Positions 1-8,651 of a stretch of 64,000 bases of DNA are shown piece after piece. A program made the translations under genes and the position numbers. Each line of letters starts with the position of its first letter. The stretch's first letter is position 1. Under the pieces are notes generated by a model. The model saw nothing but the letters and a program-made list of their open reading frames with translations. It made no database searches and was not told where the DNA came from. Source of the DNA: Sutterella sp. (lineage in GTDB: Bacteria; Pseudomonadota; Gammaproteobacteria; Burkholderiales; Burkholderiaceae_F); NCBI GenBank assembly GCA_019418605.1, contig DYBN01000061.1:1-64000 (forward strand), read 5' to 3'.

Positions 1-540
1 TTCCTTGGCCGGAAGGGCTTCCCGGGACACTGAATTTGTTTGCAGCGATTTGCACAAGCGGGCCTCGGCGGCTTCGGGAAGGTCTCCCTTTTCCTTGGCC
101 GGCAAGGCTTTCGGGGACGCTGAATTTGTTTGCAGGGATTTGCACGAGGGGGCCTCGGCGGCGCCTGTGAAGCCTTTCTTTTCCTTGGCCGGCAAGGTTT
201 TCCGGGACACTGAATTTGTTTGCAGCGATTTGCACAAGCGGGCCTCGGCGGCTTCGGGAAGGTCTCCCTTTTCCTTGGCCGGCAAGGCTTTCGGGGACGC
301 TGAATTTGTTTGCAGGGATTTGCACGAGGGGGCCTCGGCGGCGCCTGTGAAGCCTTTCTTTTCCTTGGCCGGCAAGGTTTTCCGGGACGCTGAATTTGTT
401 TGCAACGATTTGCACAGGCGGGCCTCGACGGGGCTTAGGAAGACTCTCTTTCCTATGCCCGGCGAGGCTTTCAAGGACAGTGGGTTTGCTTGCAGGGACA
501 CTCAAAAGGCCTTCCATGCTCTCCCTATAATTGAGCGAAA
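1..540. repeat. 90-bp tandem repeat array (180-bp higher-order unit)
   Basis: Five near-identical 90-bp units (1-90, 91-180, 181-270, 271-360, 361-450) and a degenerate sixth (451-540). Two unit types alternate, so 61-180 is identical to 241-360. Each unit opens with TTCCTTGGCCGG and contains GAATTTGTTTGC. The unit is 30 codons long and one frame (plus strand, frame of base 5) stays open throughout, which would give 30-residue repeats with the core FSLAGKxFxDxEFVC. The array probably continues left of the window. It may be noncoding DNA ahead of the next gene, or an N-terminal repeat region of that protein. Confidence 0.9.
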
Positions 541-562
541 TCACTTTTCCTCAGGATCCGCC

Positions 563-2017
563 GTGGAAGAAAACCTCAAGAGTCTGGTTGAAGCACTTGT
601 CCAAGAATCCACAGAAACAGAATGGCTCGAATTCAAGAAGGACAACGCCGATGCCAAAATGATAGGTCAGGATATTAGCGCTCTGGCCAATGGGGCATTG
701 TTGACTGAACGTAATCGCGCCTACATGGTCTGGGGTGTTGATGACAAAAGTCATCAGATCGTAGGGACAACGTTTTCTCCCTATGAAAAATCCATTGGAA
801 ATCAAGAGCTGCTTTCCTGGCTTCACCATATGCTGTCAGACAACACGCATTTCCGATTTGAGGAGACCTTCGTTGCTGATAAAAGAGTGATCTTGTTAAT
901 TATCGAGCCGGCATCGCAGTATCCCGTTGCCTTTCAAAAAGAGCCTTATATCCGAGTTGGAAGTTATACAAAAAGGCTGGCAGACGAGCCAAAGTCGCAA
1001 TATCAGCTGTGGAACGCGCTCAGAAACGAACAATTTGAGTTATGCTCTGCGCTTGGCAATTTAACTCCTGAGGAAGTTGAAGAAAAATTAGACGTAAATA
1101 TTTATTTTCAGCGTCTGAACTTGAAGAGGCCGGATAGTCTTGACGAGAGAATCAAGTACCTCGAGGCGGATCAACTTGTCAAGAGGCAGGATAATCAGCT
1201 TTTTTCGATAACAAACTTTGGCGCGCTTCTGTTGGCCAACAACTTTCATGATTTTCCTTCCATTCTTAGGAAGGAGATCCGCGTTGTTCAATACCGTGGG
1301 GAAAGCCGCAAAGATATTCTTAGAAGCAAAACCTTCGAGCAGGGGTACGCTACGTGTGTTTCGGAACTTTTTAGTTACCTCGACGCTCTCTTGCCCTCAT
1401 CAGAGCCCATTTCTCCAACAGGCGAGAGGAAAGTCCGCCGTGTCTATCCTCCTGAGGTTGTGCGTGAGTTGCTGATCAATGCGATCATTCATCAGGATTT
1501 GACCAGCACGGGCGATTGTGTTCAATGCGAACTTTTTGAAAATCGCCTGGAGATAACAAATCCTGGAACGTTATTGGTTGAGAAGTCCCGCATTCTGGAC
1601 ATGCCTCCTAAGTCGCGCAACGTCCTTTTGGCACGGGCGATGCGCAGGATGCATTTTTGTGAAGAAATGGGAACGGGATGGGACAGAGTAACTGAAGAGT
1701 GTGAATTGGCGCAGCTTCCTTCTCCGAGCATTGTTCAATATGAAGCCTCAACCAAGGTGATTATTTATTCCCACATTGATTTCTTCGAGTTGGGGCAAGA
1801 ACAAAAGCTCTGGTCTTGTTATTTGCATGCCTGCATCTTGTGGCTAAGCGGGAAAAGTGCAACCAACTCAAGCTTAAGAGAGCGATTTGGGCTGGATAAG
1901 CGCAACGCGAGCTCCATTTCCAGAGTATTGGGAAAATGTGTTTCCATGGGTTTGCTGAAGCTCAAGGAAGATGGCGTTGGGACAAAGTCGAAAAGGTACA
2001 TTCCTTATTGGGCTTGA
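563..2017 (+). CDS. AlbA_2 domain / RecG-like ATP-binding transcriptional regulator
   Basis: Predicted cytoplasmic DNA-binding regulator of the Schlafen AlbA_2 / ATP-dependent-helicase-like family (484 aa from the chosen start). The AlbA_2 domain covers roughly residues 10-130 (TEWLEFKKDN, then DISALANGALL). A GHKL-like ATP-binding region follows at about 290-380 (VVRELLINAIIHQDL and ITNPG), and the C-terminus looks like a winged helix. I chose GTG at 563 because AGGA lies 6 bases upstream and the conserved domain starts right after it. The frame is, however, open leftwards through the 90-bp repeats to base 5 and possibly beyond the window, so a longer protein with 30-residue repeats cannot be excluded. 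Members often occur next to mobile or toxin-antitoxin genes; the physiological role is unknown. Confidence 0.75.
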   Translation: MEENLKSLVEALVQESTETEWLEFKKDNADAKMIGQDISALANGALLTERNRAYMVWGVDDKSHQIVGTTFSPYEKSIGNQELLSWLHHMLSDNTHFRFEETFVADKRVILLIIEPASQYPVAFQKEPYIRVGSYTKRLADEPKSQYQLWNALRNEQFELCSALGNLTPEEVEEKLDVNIYFQRLNLKRPDSLDERIKYLEADQLVKRQDNQLFSITNFGALLLANNFHDFPSILRKEIRVVQYRGESRKDILRSKTFEQGYATCVSELFSYLDALLPSSEPISPTGERKVRRVYPPEVVRELLINAIIHQDLTSTGDCVQCELFENRLEITNPGTLLVEKSRILDMPPKSRNVLLARAMRRMHFCEEMGTGWDRVTEECELAQLPSPSIVQYEASTKVIIYSHIDFFELGQEQKLWSCYLHACILWLSGKSATNSSLRERFGLDKRNASSISRVLGKCVSMGLLKLKEDGVGTKSKRYIPYWA

Positions 2018-2091
2018 GAAATGCTGCCTTGCGTGACGGACTTTGCTTGGAATGTTGTTGCTGAAGCTTGCCAAGCTCATCTGAAAAAAAA

Positions 2092-2319
2092 TCAAAATTC
2101 AATTATTTCTCTGCTTGATCCCAAGAAATGATTATTGGGCGTTTTCCAAGCGGGATATAAAACAGAATTTTTTTGTTTGCGCGCTTGGAAATAATTTTTG
2201 CAGCTGTCGATGCCGTCACATTTCTGAGCGTGCCATCCAAGGTGGCACTCCGCGAATTGTGTAGCGGTGAGCATAATGAGTGCTGAAATCAGCACATTTG
2301 CATCAAGAACGACCCTCAT
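2092..2319 (-). pseudogene. PIN-domain toxin (VapC/PilT-like) remnant
   Basis: The first 15 or so residues (MRVVLDANVLISALI) match the start of PIN-domain ribonuclease toxins, including the first acidic catalytic residue. After that the reading frame no longer resembles a PIN domain and stops at 75 aa, well short of the usual 130-150 aa. This looks like a frameshifted or internally deleted toxin gene. It lies 17 bases after a similar fragment of a putative antitoxin on the same strand, as expected for an antitoxin-toxin operon. Confidence 0.5.
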
Positions 2320-2336
2320 TTCGACTGATTTTTAGC

Positions 2337-2405
2337 CTAAGCAATGGCGTCGGCAATGTTCTTGTCGAGTTCGCTCTGCGAGAGTCCGGACGCACGCCGG
2401 CTCAT
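2337..2405 (-). pseudogene. C-terminal tail of a putative antitoxin
   Basis: A 22-codon frame on the minus strand ends in SELDKNIADAIA directly before the PIN-domain start, the position of an antitoxin gene. Upstream of it the frame runs into the terminator hairpin of the ggt gene and loses meaning, so only the tail remains. Identification rests on position and on the charged helical end; it is tentative. Confidence 0.3.
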
Positions 2406-2420
2406 GATACTGCCCGGGGT

Positions 2421-2461
2421 CAAAAAGGCCGTCAGCCGGCTTTCGGGGTCGGCTGACGGCG
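2421..2461 (-). terminator. Rho-independent terminator of ggt
   Basis: Perfect 10-bp inverted repeat (arms 2428-2437 and 2451-2460, GCCGTCAGCC / GGCTGACGGC) followed on the minus strand by CTTTTTG. It lies 55 bases downstream of the ggt stop codon. Confidence 0.85.
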
Positions 2462-2515
2462 CGGTCTTTGACTTTGCGGCGGCGCACCGTTTGTGCGGGC
2501 GCTGCCGCAAACTCG

Positions 2516-4201
2516 CTACCAGGCGGCTACGCACCCGTCGGTGCGCCACTCGGTGCCGCCCGCGAGCGTTCCATCCTCGGTGCGGATGATGATCTCGCCG
2601 CGCCCGAAGGAGCTGCGCGTGGCGTCGTAGTCGATCTGATGGCCTATCTTCTTGAGCCAGCGCACGTCTTCAGGGTTAAAGCCTGGCTCGACCGAGACCT
2701 TCATGCCCTTGTCCCAGCGCCAGCGCGGAGCGTCAAGCGCCTGCTGCGGGTTCATGCCGAAGTCGATGATGTTCATCAGCACCTGCACATGGCCCTGCGG
2801 CTGCATGAAGCCGCCCATGACCCCGAAGGGTCCCACGGCTTTTCCGTCCTTGGTGAGAAAGCCCGGAATGATGGTGTTGTAGGGACGCTTTTCGGGAGCA
2901 ACGACATTGGGGTGCGAGGGATCGAGCGTGAAGCCGCTTGCGCGGTTGTTGAGCGCAATGCCCGTCTCCGGAATCACGACGCCCGAGCCAAAGCCCGAAT
3001 AATTGCTCTGAATGAAGGACACCATGTTGCCTTCGCCGTCGGCGGCGGCAAGGTAGACCGTGCTTGGCGTCTCAAAGTTGCTCGCCTTGGGAGCCTGTGC
3101 GGTGTCGCCGATTAACTTGCGGCGCGTCTGGCCGTAGCTCTTGTCGATCATCTGCGCGACGGGCACCTTGGCAAAGCGCTGGTCCGCGACGTACTTGAGC
3201 GAGTCGGCAAAGGCAAGCTTCATGGCCTCGATCTGCGTGTGATAGGTCTTGGGACCGCGGTGGTCGAACTTGTAGCCGTCGAGAATGTTCAGGGCCATCA
3301 GAGCCGTGATGCCCTGACCGTTGGGCGGAATCTCCCAGACGTCGTAGCCGTGGTAGTTCACCTTGATCGGATCGACCCATTCGGGCTCGACGGCCTTGAG
3401 GTCTTCCATGGTGATGAGGCCGCCCGTGGCCTGGGCAGCCGCCACGATCTTGCTTGCGATTTCTCCCGTGTAGAAGGCCTCGGCATTGGTCTTTCCGATC
3501 AACTCGAGCGTCTTGGCGTGATCGGGCAGCTTCCAGAGCTCTCCGGGCTGGGGCAGTTTCCCGTCGTGCGTAAACACCCGGGCCCATTCCTTGAATTCAG
3601 GACCTTTCTGAGAGAGGAACTTGGGAGCGCCGTTGTTCCAGAGGTAGGCCACGTTGGGCTGCACGGTGAAGCCGTCGCGTGCATAGGCAATGGCCGGCGC
3701 GAGCGTCTCCGAAAGCGGCAGCTTGCCGAATCTCTTTGAGAGCACGGCCCAGGTCTTCGGGGCGGCCGGCACGGTGGCCGCGTCCCAGCCAAGCTTCGGG
3801 ACGGCGTCCTTGCCCTTGAAGTGCTCGGGCGTCATCGCTTTGGGCGCCTTGCCGCTGCCGTTGATGCCGTACATCTTGCCGTTGATCCAGAGGATGGCGA
3901 AGTTGTCGCTGCCGATGCCGTTGCCCGTGGGCTCGACCACGGTGAGCGCGGCGGCCGTTGCAATCGCGGCGTCGACCGCGTTGCCGCCTTTTTTGAGAAT
4001 CTCAAGGCCGGCTTGCGCGGCGAGCGGATTGCCGGTGGCGACCATGCCTTTGCTGCCGAAGACGACGTTGCGCTGCGAGGGGTAGGGGTAGTAGAGCGCA
4101 TCGTTGACGGGAGGCGCGGGCGAGGCGGTTTGCGCTGTGGCCAGAGACGAGCACATCAGTGCGGCGCCAAGGGCGGCGAGCTTGATCGAAAAGTGCTGCA
4201 T
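2516..4201 (-). CDS. ggt: Gamma-glutamyltransferase (glutathione hydrolase)
   Basis: Periplasmic N-terminal-nucleophile hydrolase that cleaves the gamma-glutamyl bond of glutathione and related peptides. The start is ATG 4201, preceded by AAAGGAG, and gives 561 aa with a Sec signal peptide (hydrophobic LAALGAALMCSSLATA). Family landmarks are GMVATGNPLAAQAGLEILKKGGNAVDAA near the N-terminus, GNGIGSDNF, and the self-processing site around STVYLAAAD at about residue 380, whose Thr should become the N-terminus of the small subunit. GFGSGVV and the C-terminal GGTEWRTDG complete the small subunit. The gene is monocistronic with its own terminator. The long in-frame extension upstream (to 4306) has no signal peptide and is rejected as the start. 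Confidence 0.9.
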   Translation of the reverse strand: MQHFSIKLAALGAALMCSSLATAQTASPAPPVNDALYYPYPSQRNVVFGSKGMVATGNPLAAQAGLEILKKGGNAVDAAIATAAALTVVEPTGNGIGSDNFAILWINGKMYGINGSGKAPKAMTPEHFKGKDAVPKLGWDAATVPAAPKTWAVLSKRFGKLPLSETLAPAIAYARDGFTVQPNVAYLWNNGAPKFLSQKGPEFKEWARVFTHDGKLPQPGELWKLPDHAKTLELIGKTNAEAFYTGEIASKIVAAAQATGGLITMEDLKAVEPEWVDPIKVNYHGYDVWEIPPNGQGITALMALNILDGYKFDHRGPKTYHTQIEAMKLAFADSLKYVADQRFAKVPVAQMIDKSYGQTRRKLIGDTAQAPKASNFETPSTVYLAAADGEGNMVSFIQSNYSGFGSGVVIPETGIALNNRASGFTLDPSHPNVVAPEKRPYNTIIPGFLTKDGKAVGPFGVMGGFMQPQGHVQVLMNIIDFGMNPQQALDAPRWRWDKGMKVSVEPGFNPEDVRWLKKIGHQIDYDATRSSFGRGEIIIRTEDGTLAGGTEWRTDGCVAAW

Positions 4202-4532
4202 TCGATGTTTCTCCTTTCGGTTGATTGAAGAACAACAAAGAGCTGTGAGGCAAGCGGCCTTGACCACGTTTTTGATGCTGCCTGGGGCCGCCGGCCCCGT
4301 GCGCAATGGTACTACCAGGGAGAAAATGGCTGGGAGAGAAGAGTGAGCTTACAAAGCTCTGCCGCGGCTCGGGCGCTGAAGGAAAGAGAGAGATCGATGC
4401 TTTGATCTCGGGGCGGGACGCAGGGATTTCCGGAACGAACCCAAGAGAAGGGGCGGGACGAGGCCGGCATCTCAAAGTCGGCCGCGCCGCCGTGTGAGGG
4501 GTCTTAAGGCAGGCAGCCGGGCAGAAGCGTGC

Positions 4533-6125
4533 TCACGCCCTGGCCCATCGCTCAAAGCGCCGCTTCGGGCCCGAGAAGACAAGCACGATGCGAATAAGCG
4601 TAATGTCGCCGCGGGAGGGAGTCTCGCCGTAGCGTCGCGAGCGAATCTGCTTGATGCCCTGGTCAAGCAAACTTTCCTCTTCATCTGCCGTTCGGGCGAA
4701 TTTGACTTCAAAGATCCAGCGAAATTTCCCGGCCTGCACCTCGAGGTCGCTCCTGCCGTGCGCGGTGTGCAGTTCAACATTGGGCACGATGTCGGCGCCC
4801 ATCATCAGCACCTGGAGATAGCCGCGGCATGCCGCTTCGTCGACGACGGGATAGCGCTGATAATCAATGGCGTTGAAGGCAAGGTTGAAGCGCTCGACGA
4901 CGGCCTGCACGTCGCCTTTGGCAAGGAGCGACTCAAGTGCGGTGCCGCCCGGGCTGCGGTAGACCAATCCTCCGAGCAGTTCATCGGCATAGAGCCTTGC
5001 CATCGAGGCGCGGACCTCCTGGTTGGGAAAGCCAAGCCTCACTTTTGCCTGGTTTTCGACCGACAAAATCGTCAAGTACCCCGCTTGGCAGAGCAGGACT
5101 TCGAGGCCAAGGCCGTTAAAGGGGCGCGATGCCTTGAGCTCATCGAGCCGGACGGCTTTCGCTTCGCCAAAGGATCGCGGGTCTTCAAGCGCGTGGTTTG
5201 CGAGGTATCTCTTGAGGACCGCGGGCTTTCCGCCGCTTTGGTACCAGTAGTTCCGATAGCCGCGGCTTGGGTAGTTGAGAAAATTCAAAACGGACCACGG
5301 ACAATGCACGCGCCTTGAGGCTCTTTCGTCAAAGCAAAAGCCCTCGTAGTGGATTTGAAGCTCGTGCAGAACCTCTTCAGGCGAGCAGCCAAGCTCTTGC
5401 GCGGCCCTGCGGACGTAGGGCGCGAAATCGCGGCTGATTTCTTTACTCGTGTAGCCAAGCAGCGTCCCGTATTGCGGAAGAAGAGAAATGTCGGTGAGAG
5501 TGTCAAAGCCCGAAAAGATGCCGGTGTTGGAAAACTTGGCGACGCCGGTGACAAAGAAAAAGCGAAGGCAACCCTCAAGCCGCTTGATTGTCGAATAAAA
5601 CTCGTTTAATGATTTTTGAATCGAGACAAAGAGTTCGGGCTTGTCCAGACACTCGGTCAAGGGGGCGTCGTATTCGTCGATGAGAATGACGAGGCTGTTG
5701 TCGGCCTGCCGGGCGAGCCAGTCGGAAAGTTCGATGAGATCCGGCGCGCCGCCGTATCCCGCAGCCCGAAACCCTGCGGCAAGCCGCAAAAGGAGCCGGC
5801 GCCTGAAGTCCTCGCCATCGTCGAAGCTGCGCAAAACGGAGAAGTCAAGCCTGACGACGCGGTAGATCGCGTCCTTCCACAGGCGCTCAATGGCAAGCCC
5901 GGAAAAATCGCGCAGCCCGTATTTGAAAAGAGACTCAAAGGTGGAGACAAGAAGCGATTTGCCAAAGCGGCGCGGGCGCGTAAGAAGGACTTTGCTGCGC
6001 TGCCGGCACAGCTCGAAAACGAGCGCGGTTTTGTCGACGTAAATCTCGTTGTCCGCACGAAGCGCCGAAAAGGTTGAGCTTCCCAGCGGCAGCGGTTGAA
6101 GTTCGACCGGGCTCAAGAAGGACAC
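4533..6125 (-). CDS. AAA-ATPase-like / PD-(D/E)XK nuclease-like protein (copy 1)
   Basis: Member of the abundant AAA-ATPase_like + PDDEXK_9 family (530 aa); no function is established. The N-terminal half carries the variant P-loop RPRRFGKSLLVSTF and a Walker B LVILIDEYDAPL. The C-terminus (about 465-500) has the nuclease-like core GRSDLE...FEVKF, with Asp and Glu-x-Lys in place. Start is GTG 6125, chosen because the paralogue at 58527 begins at the same point before ELQPLPL. No clear ribosome-binding site is visible. The gene stands alone between ggt and ssrA. Its close paralogue on the other side of the window shares RRFGKSLLVSTFESLFKYG, so the two arose by duplication or repeated acquisition. 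Confidence 0.8.
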   Translation of the reverse strand: MSFLSPVELQPLPLGSSTFSALRADNEIYVDKTALVFELCRQRSKVLLTRPRRFGKSLLVSTFESLFKYGLRDFSGLAIERLWKDAIYRVVRLDFSVLRSFDDGEDFRRRLLLRLAAGFRAAGYGGAPDLIELSDWLARQADNSLVILIDEYDAPLTECLDKPELFVSIQKSLNEFYSTIKRLEGCLRFFFVTGVAKFSNTGIFSGFDTLTDISLLPQYGTLLGYTSKEISRDFAPYVRRAAQELGCSPEEVLHELQIHYEGFCFDERASRRVHCPWSVLNFLNYPSRGYRNYWYQSGGKPAVLKRYLANHALEDPRSFGEAKAVRLDELKASRPFNGLGLEVLLCQAGYLTILSVENQAKVRLGFPNQEVRASMARLYADELLGGLVYRSPGGTALESLLAKGDVQAVVERFNLAFNAIDYQRYPVVDEAACRGYLQVLMMGADIVPNVELHTAHGRSDLEVQAGKFRWIFEVKFARTADEEESLLDQGIKQIRSRRYGETPSRGDITLIRIVLVFSGPKRRFERWARA

Positions 6126-6308
6126 CCCGCAAAGAGTTCAAAGTCAGGTGCCGCAATCAGGCGTATTTCGCGGCCGCCTGGCGGCAGTCACGCATCGGTG
6201 CAAAAAGACGCGGCAAAGGCATGGCAAAGCCCTCGGGCCCTTGCGGCCGCCGCACGGCGAATGTAAAGGAAATCCCAGAGGCCCACGCGGAGCTCTGGGA
6301 TTTGAATA

Positions 6309-6675
6309 TGGTGGAGGTGGCGGGAATTGAACCCGCGTCCGAAGCGATTTTTTCGTCGGATCTACATGTTTAGTTCAATGATTTTGATTTCTCGCCGACG
6401 GCCCTGCCAATGAACGGGCCAGCCGCCGGCCAGTCGCTTGATTTCGGACAGGCCGTCGCGACGCCAGTCTGTCCTAGACTCTGTGAGATGACGATGCCGC
6501 CGGCGTGAGCCGGCCTAAGCCAGAGACCACTTAGTGCATCGCTCGCGGCAATTAAGCGGCGAGAGCGAAACGCTCGTTGTTGGCGTTTATTTTTTGTCTA
6601 GCTGTTTTACGAGGTGACTAGACCTCGACATGCACCGTACGACGTCCTACACCCCGTCGAATCCGGAACACCCCC
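6309..6675 (-). ncRNA. ssrA: Transfer-messenger RNA (tmRNA)
   Basis: Rescues stalled ribosomes and tags the incomplete proteins. The 3' end on the minus strand reads CGGGTTCAATTCCCGCCACC then TCCACCA (T arm and acceptor), and the 5' end GGGGGTGTTCCGG (6675) can pair with CACCTCC. The one-piece molecule is about 367 nt. The tag frame lies at 6584-6552: resume codon GCC, then NNERFALAA and TAA, giving (A)ANNERFALAA. The GC-rich middle should form the pseudoknots. It is transcribed away from glnA, with which it shares the upstream region. Confidence 0.95.
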
Positions 6676-6691
6676 GTTTAAAGGTCCCGCC

Positions 6692-6721
6692 ATTGTAGAG
6701 GCCTTCGAGCGCCTTTGCCAA
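6692..6721 (-). promoter_or_regulatory. Probable sigma-70 promoter of ssrA
   Basis: On the minus strand TTGGCA (6721-6716) and TACAAT (6697-6692) are 18 bases apart, with the -10 ending 16 bases before the tmRNA 5' end. This is a good housekeeping-type match for a strongly expressed RNA. Confidence 0.6.
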
Positions 6722-6826
6722 TTGGGTGCACCCAAAAAGGCGCAAGGCGTTGCACAATCGGCGCTTGCTCATTTTTGATGCGCTCCCGCGCCAAGTCTGC
6801 GGAAGGCTTCGATTTTGGTGCACGAA

Positions 6827-6843
6827 TGCACCGAGTTGGTGCA
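6827..6843. promoter_or_regulatory. NtrC-binding site upstream of glnA
   Basis: TGCACC-GAGTT-GGTGCA is a perfect dyad matching the NtrC enhancer consensus, about 80 bases upstream of the sigma-54 promoter. A weaker dyad, TGCACC-CAAAAA-GGCGCA, lies at 6727-6744 and overlaps the edge of the ssrA promoter. Confidence 0.8.
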
Positions 6844-6916
6844 TCGTGACTTAAAATTGGGGAGCCTTTTTCGTGCACGGCCCCGGGTGCGGGGCGGACA
6901 GAGCGCACCGGCGGTC

Positions 6917-6932
6917 TGGCACGGAATTTGCT
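6917..6932 (+). promoter_or_regulatory. Sigma-54 (-24/-12) promoter of glnA
   Basis: TGGCAC-GGAAT-TTGCT fits the RpoN consensus TGGCAC-N5-TTGCW exactly. The predicted transcript starts near 6944, leaving a leader of about 85 bases before the glnA start. Confidence 0.85.
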
Positions 6933-7029
6933 TTCCTTTCTCTCGACGCAGTTTTTGCAAGAGAGCATCGATCCTCGTTTGCTCGAGATTCAAATCACAT
7001 ACACACGATTGGCTCAAGGAGAACCCATC

Positions 7030-8442
7030 ATGACGTCGCCTGCTGACGTATTGCAAATGGTCAAAGACAACGATGTCAAGTTCATCGACTATCGTCTTAC
7101 CGACACCCGCGGCCGCGAGCAGCACCTCTCGGTGCCCGCGCATCAGCTCACCGAAGATACGTTCGAAGACGGCCAGGCCTTTGACGGCTCGTCCATGGCC
7201 GGCTGGAAGGGCATTGAAGCGAGCGACATGATCCTCATGCCGGATCCGGAGACCGCTCACATGGATCCGTTCAGAGAGCAGAACACGCTGGTGCTCACCT
7301 GCGACGTTCTCGAGCCCGACACCGGCAAGGGCTACAGCCGCGATCCGCGCTCGCTTGCGCGCCGCGCCGAAAACTACTTAAAGAGCACGGGCATCGGCGA
7401 TCAGGCATTCTTCGGCCCCGAACCCGAGTTCTTCATCTTCGACGGCGTCACCTACGCCAACGATCCCAACTACACGTTCTTCAAGATTTTCTCTGAAGAG
7501 GGCCCCTGGTCGAGCCGCATCGAGTACGAAGGCGGCAACCTCGGGCACCGCGCTCCCTACAAGGGAGGCTACTTCCCGGTGCCGCCCGTGGACAGCCTCA
7601 CCGAAATCCGCGCCGAGATGGTGACGCTGCTCGAGCAGCAGGGCGTGCCCTGCGAAGTGCACCACCACGAAGTGGGCGCCGCGGGCCAGTGCGAAATCGG
7701 CACGCGCTTCTCCACCCTCGTGCAGCGCGCCGACTGGCTGCAGATTCTGAAGTACACGGTCTGGAACGTGGCCGCAGCCTACGGCAAGACCGCAACCTTC
7801 ATGCCCAAGCCCATGTTCGGCGACAACGGTTCGGGCATGCACGTGCACCAGTCGATCTGGAAGGACGGCGAAAACCTCTTTGCGGGCAACGGCTACGCCG
7901 GACTCTCGGAGCTTGCCCTGTACTACATCGGCGGCATCATCAAGCACGCCCGCGCGTTGAACGCGCTCACCAACCCGACCACCAACTCCTACAAGCGTCT
8001 GGTGCCGGGCTTTGAGGCGCCGGTGAAGCTTGCCTACTCCTCGAGAAACCGCTCGGCGTCGCTTCGCATTCCGCACGTGACGAGCCCCAAGGCGCGCCGC
8101 GTCGAGGTGCGCTTCCCCGATCCGATGGCAAATCCCTATCTCGCCTTCTCGGCCATGCTCATGGCGGGCCTTGACGGCATCCAGAACAAGATCCATCCGG
8201 GCGAGCCCGCCGACAAGAACCTCTACGACCTGCCGCCGGAAGAAAACGCCAAGATTCCGACGGTGTGCGCCGAGCTCTCGCAGGCTCTGGAGTACCTCGA
8301 TAAGGACCGCGAGTTCCTCACCCGCGGCGGCGTCTTCAGCGACGACCTGATCGACGGCTACATCGCGCTCAAGGCTCAGGAAGTCGAGCGCTACCGCTGC
8401 GCGGTGCACCCCGTTGAGTACGAGATGTACTTCGCGGGCTAG
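7030..8442 (+). CDS. glnA: Glutamine synthetase, type I
   Basis: Makes glutamine from glutamate, ammonia and ATP; cytoplasmic dodecamer and main ammonia-assimilation enzyme. It is 470 aa, normal for GSI-beta. Visible motifs are FDGSSMAGWKGI, the substrate-binding FGPEPEFFIFD, the glutamate-loop region NPTTNSYKRLVPGFEAPV, and NLYDLPPEE, whose Tyr is the usual adenylylation site, so GlnE control is expected. ATG 7030 follows AAGGAGAA. Transcription should depend on sigma-54 and phosphorylated NtrC, and the ntrB-ntrC genes follow directly. Confidence 0.97.
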   Translation: MTSPADVLQMVKDNDVKFIDYRLTDTRGREQHLSVPAHQLTEDTFEDGQAFDGSSMAGWKGIEASDMILMPDPETAHMDPFREQNTLVLTCDVLEPDTGKGYSRDPRSLARRAENYLKSTGIGDQAFFGPEPEFFIFDGVTYANDPNYTFFKIFSEEGPWSSRIEYEGGNLGHRAPYKGGYFPVPPVDSLTEIRAEMVTLLEQQGVPCEVHHHEVGAAGQCEIGTRFSTLVQRADWLQILKYTVWNVAAAYGKTATFMPKPMFGDNGSGMHVHQSIWKDGENLFAGNGYAGLSELALYYIGGIIKHARALNALTNPTTNSYKRLVPGFEAPVKLAYSSRNRSASLRIPHVTSPKARRVEVRFPDPMANPYLAFSAMLMAGLDGIQNKIHPGEPADKNLYDLPPEENAKIPTVCAELSQALEYLDKDREFLTRGGVFSDDLIDGYIALKAQEVERYRCAVHPVEYEMYFAG

Positions 8443-8462
8443 GCACCCTGAAGCGTGAAACC

Positions 8463-8489
8463 GCGCGGCCGCCCTCGCTGCGGCCGCGC
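8463..8489 (+). other. GC-rich hairpin after glnA
   Basis: Perfect 10-bp stem (8463-8472 with 8480-8489) 20 bases after the glnA stop. There is no T-run on either side, so it may attenuate or stabilise the glnA transcript rather than end it. The rest of the gap to ntrB (8490-8651) shows no obvious promoter. Confidence 0.5.
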
Positions 8490-8651
8490 CAAAAAATCCC
8501 CGTTTGCCTGAGGGGCTCACTGCAAAAAGGGTCTGCTTCGGGGCCGCCGCACTTTTTTGATTCTTTTGAAAAAGGGGCGGCGCCACCCGGGGGAGGCCTG
8601 CAGGGGCCTTGCGCAGGCGTTTGTCCCGACGCTTGACACCATTGATTCGTC

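Noticed and set aside
1..540. CRISPR array
   Set aside because: The repeats are contiguous 90-bp units with no unique spacers.
8463..8489. Strong terminator between glnA and ntrB
   Set aside because: The stem is perfect but no T-run follows on either strand, so termination is not supported.
7378..8586. Long minus-strand frame of 402 codons
   Set aside because: Antisense shadow of glnA; composition is that of a GC-rich complement and no domain is recognisable.
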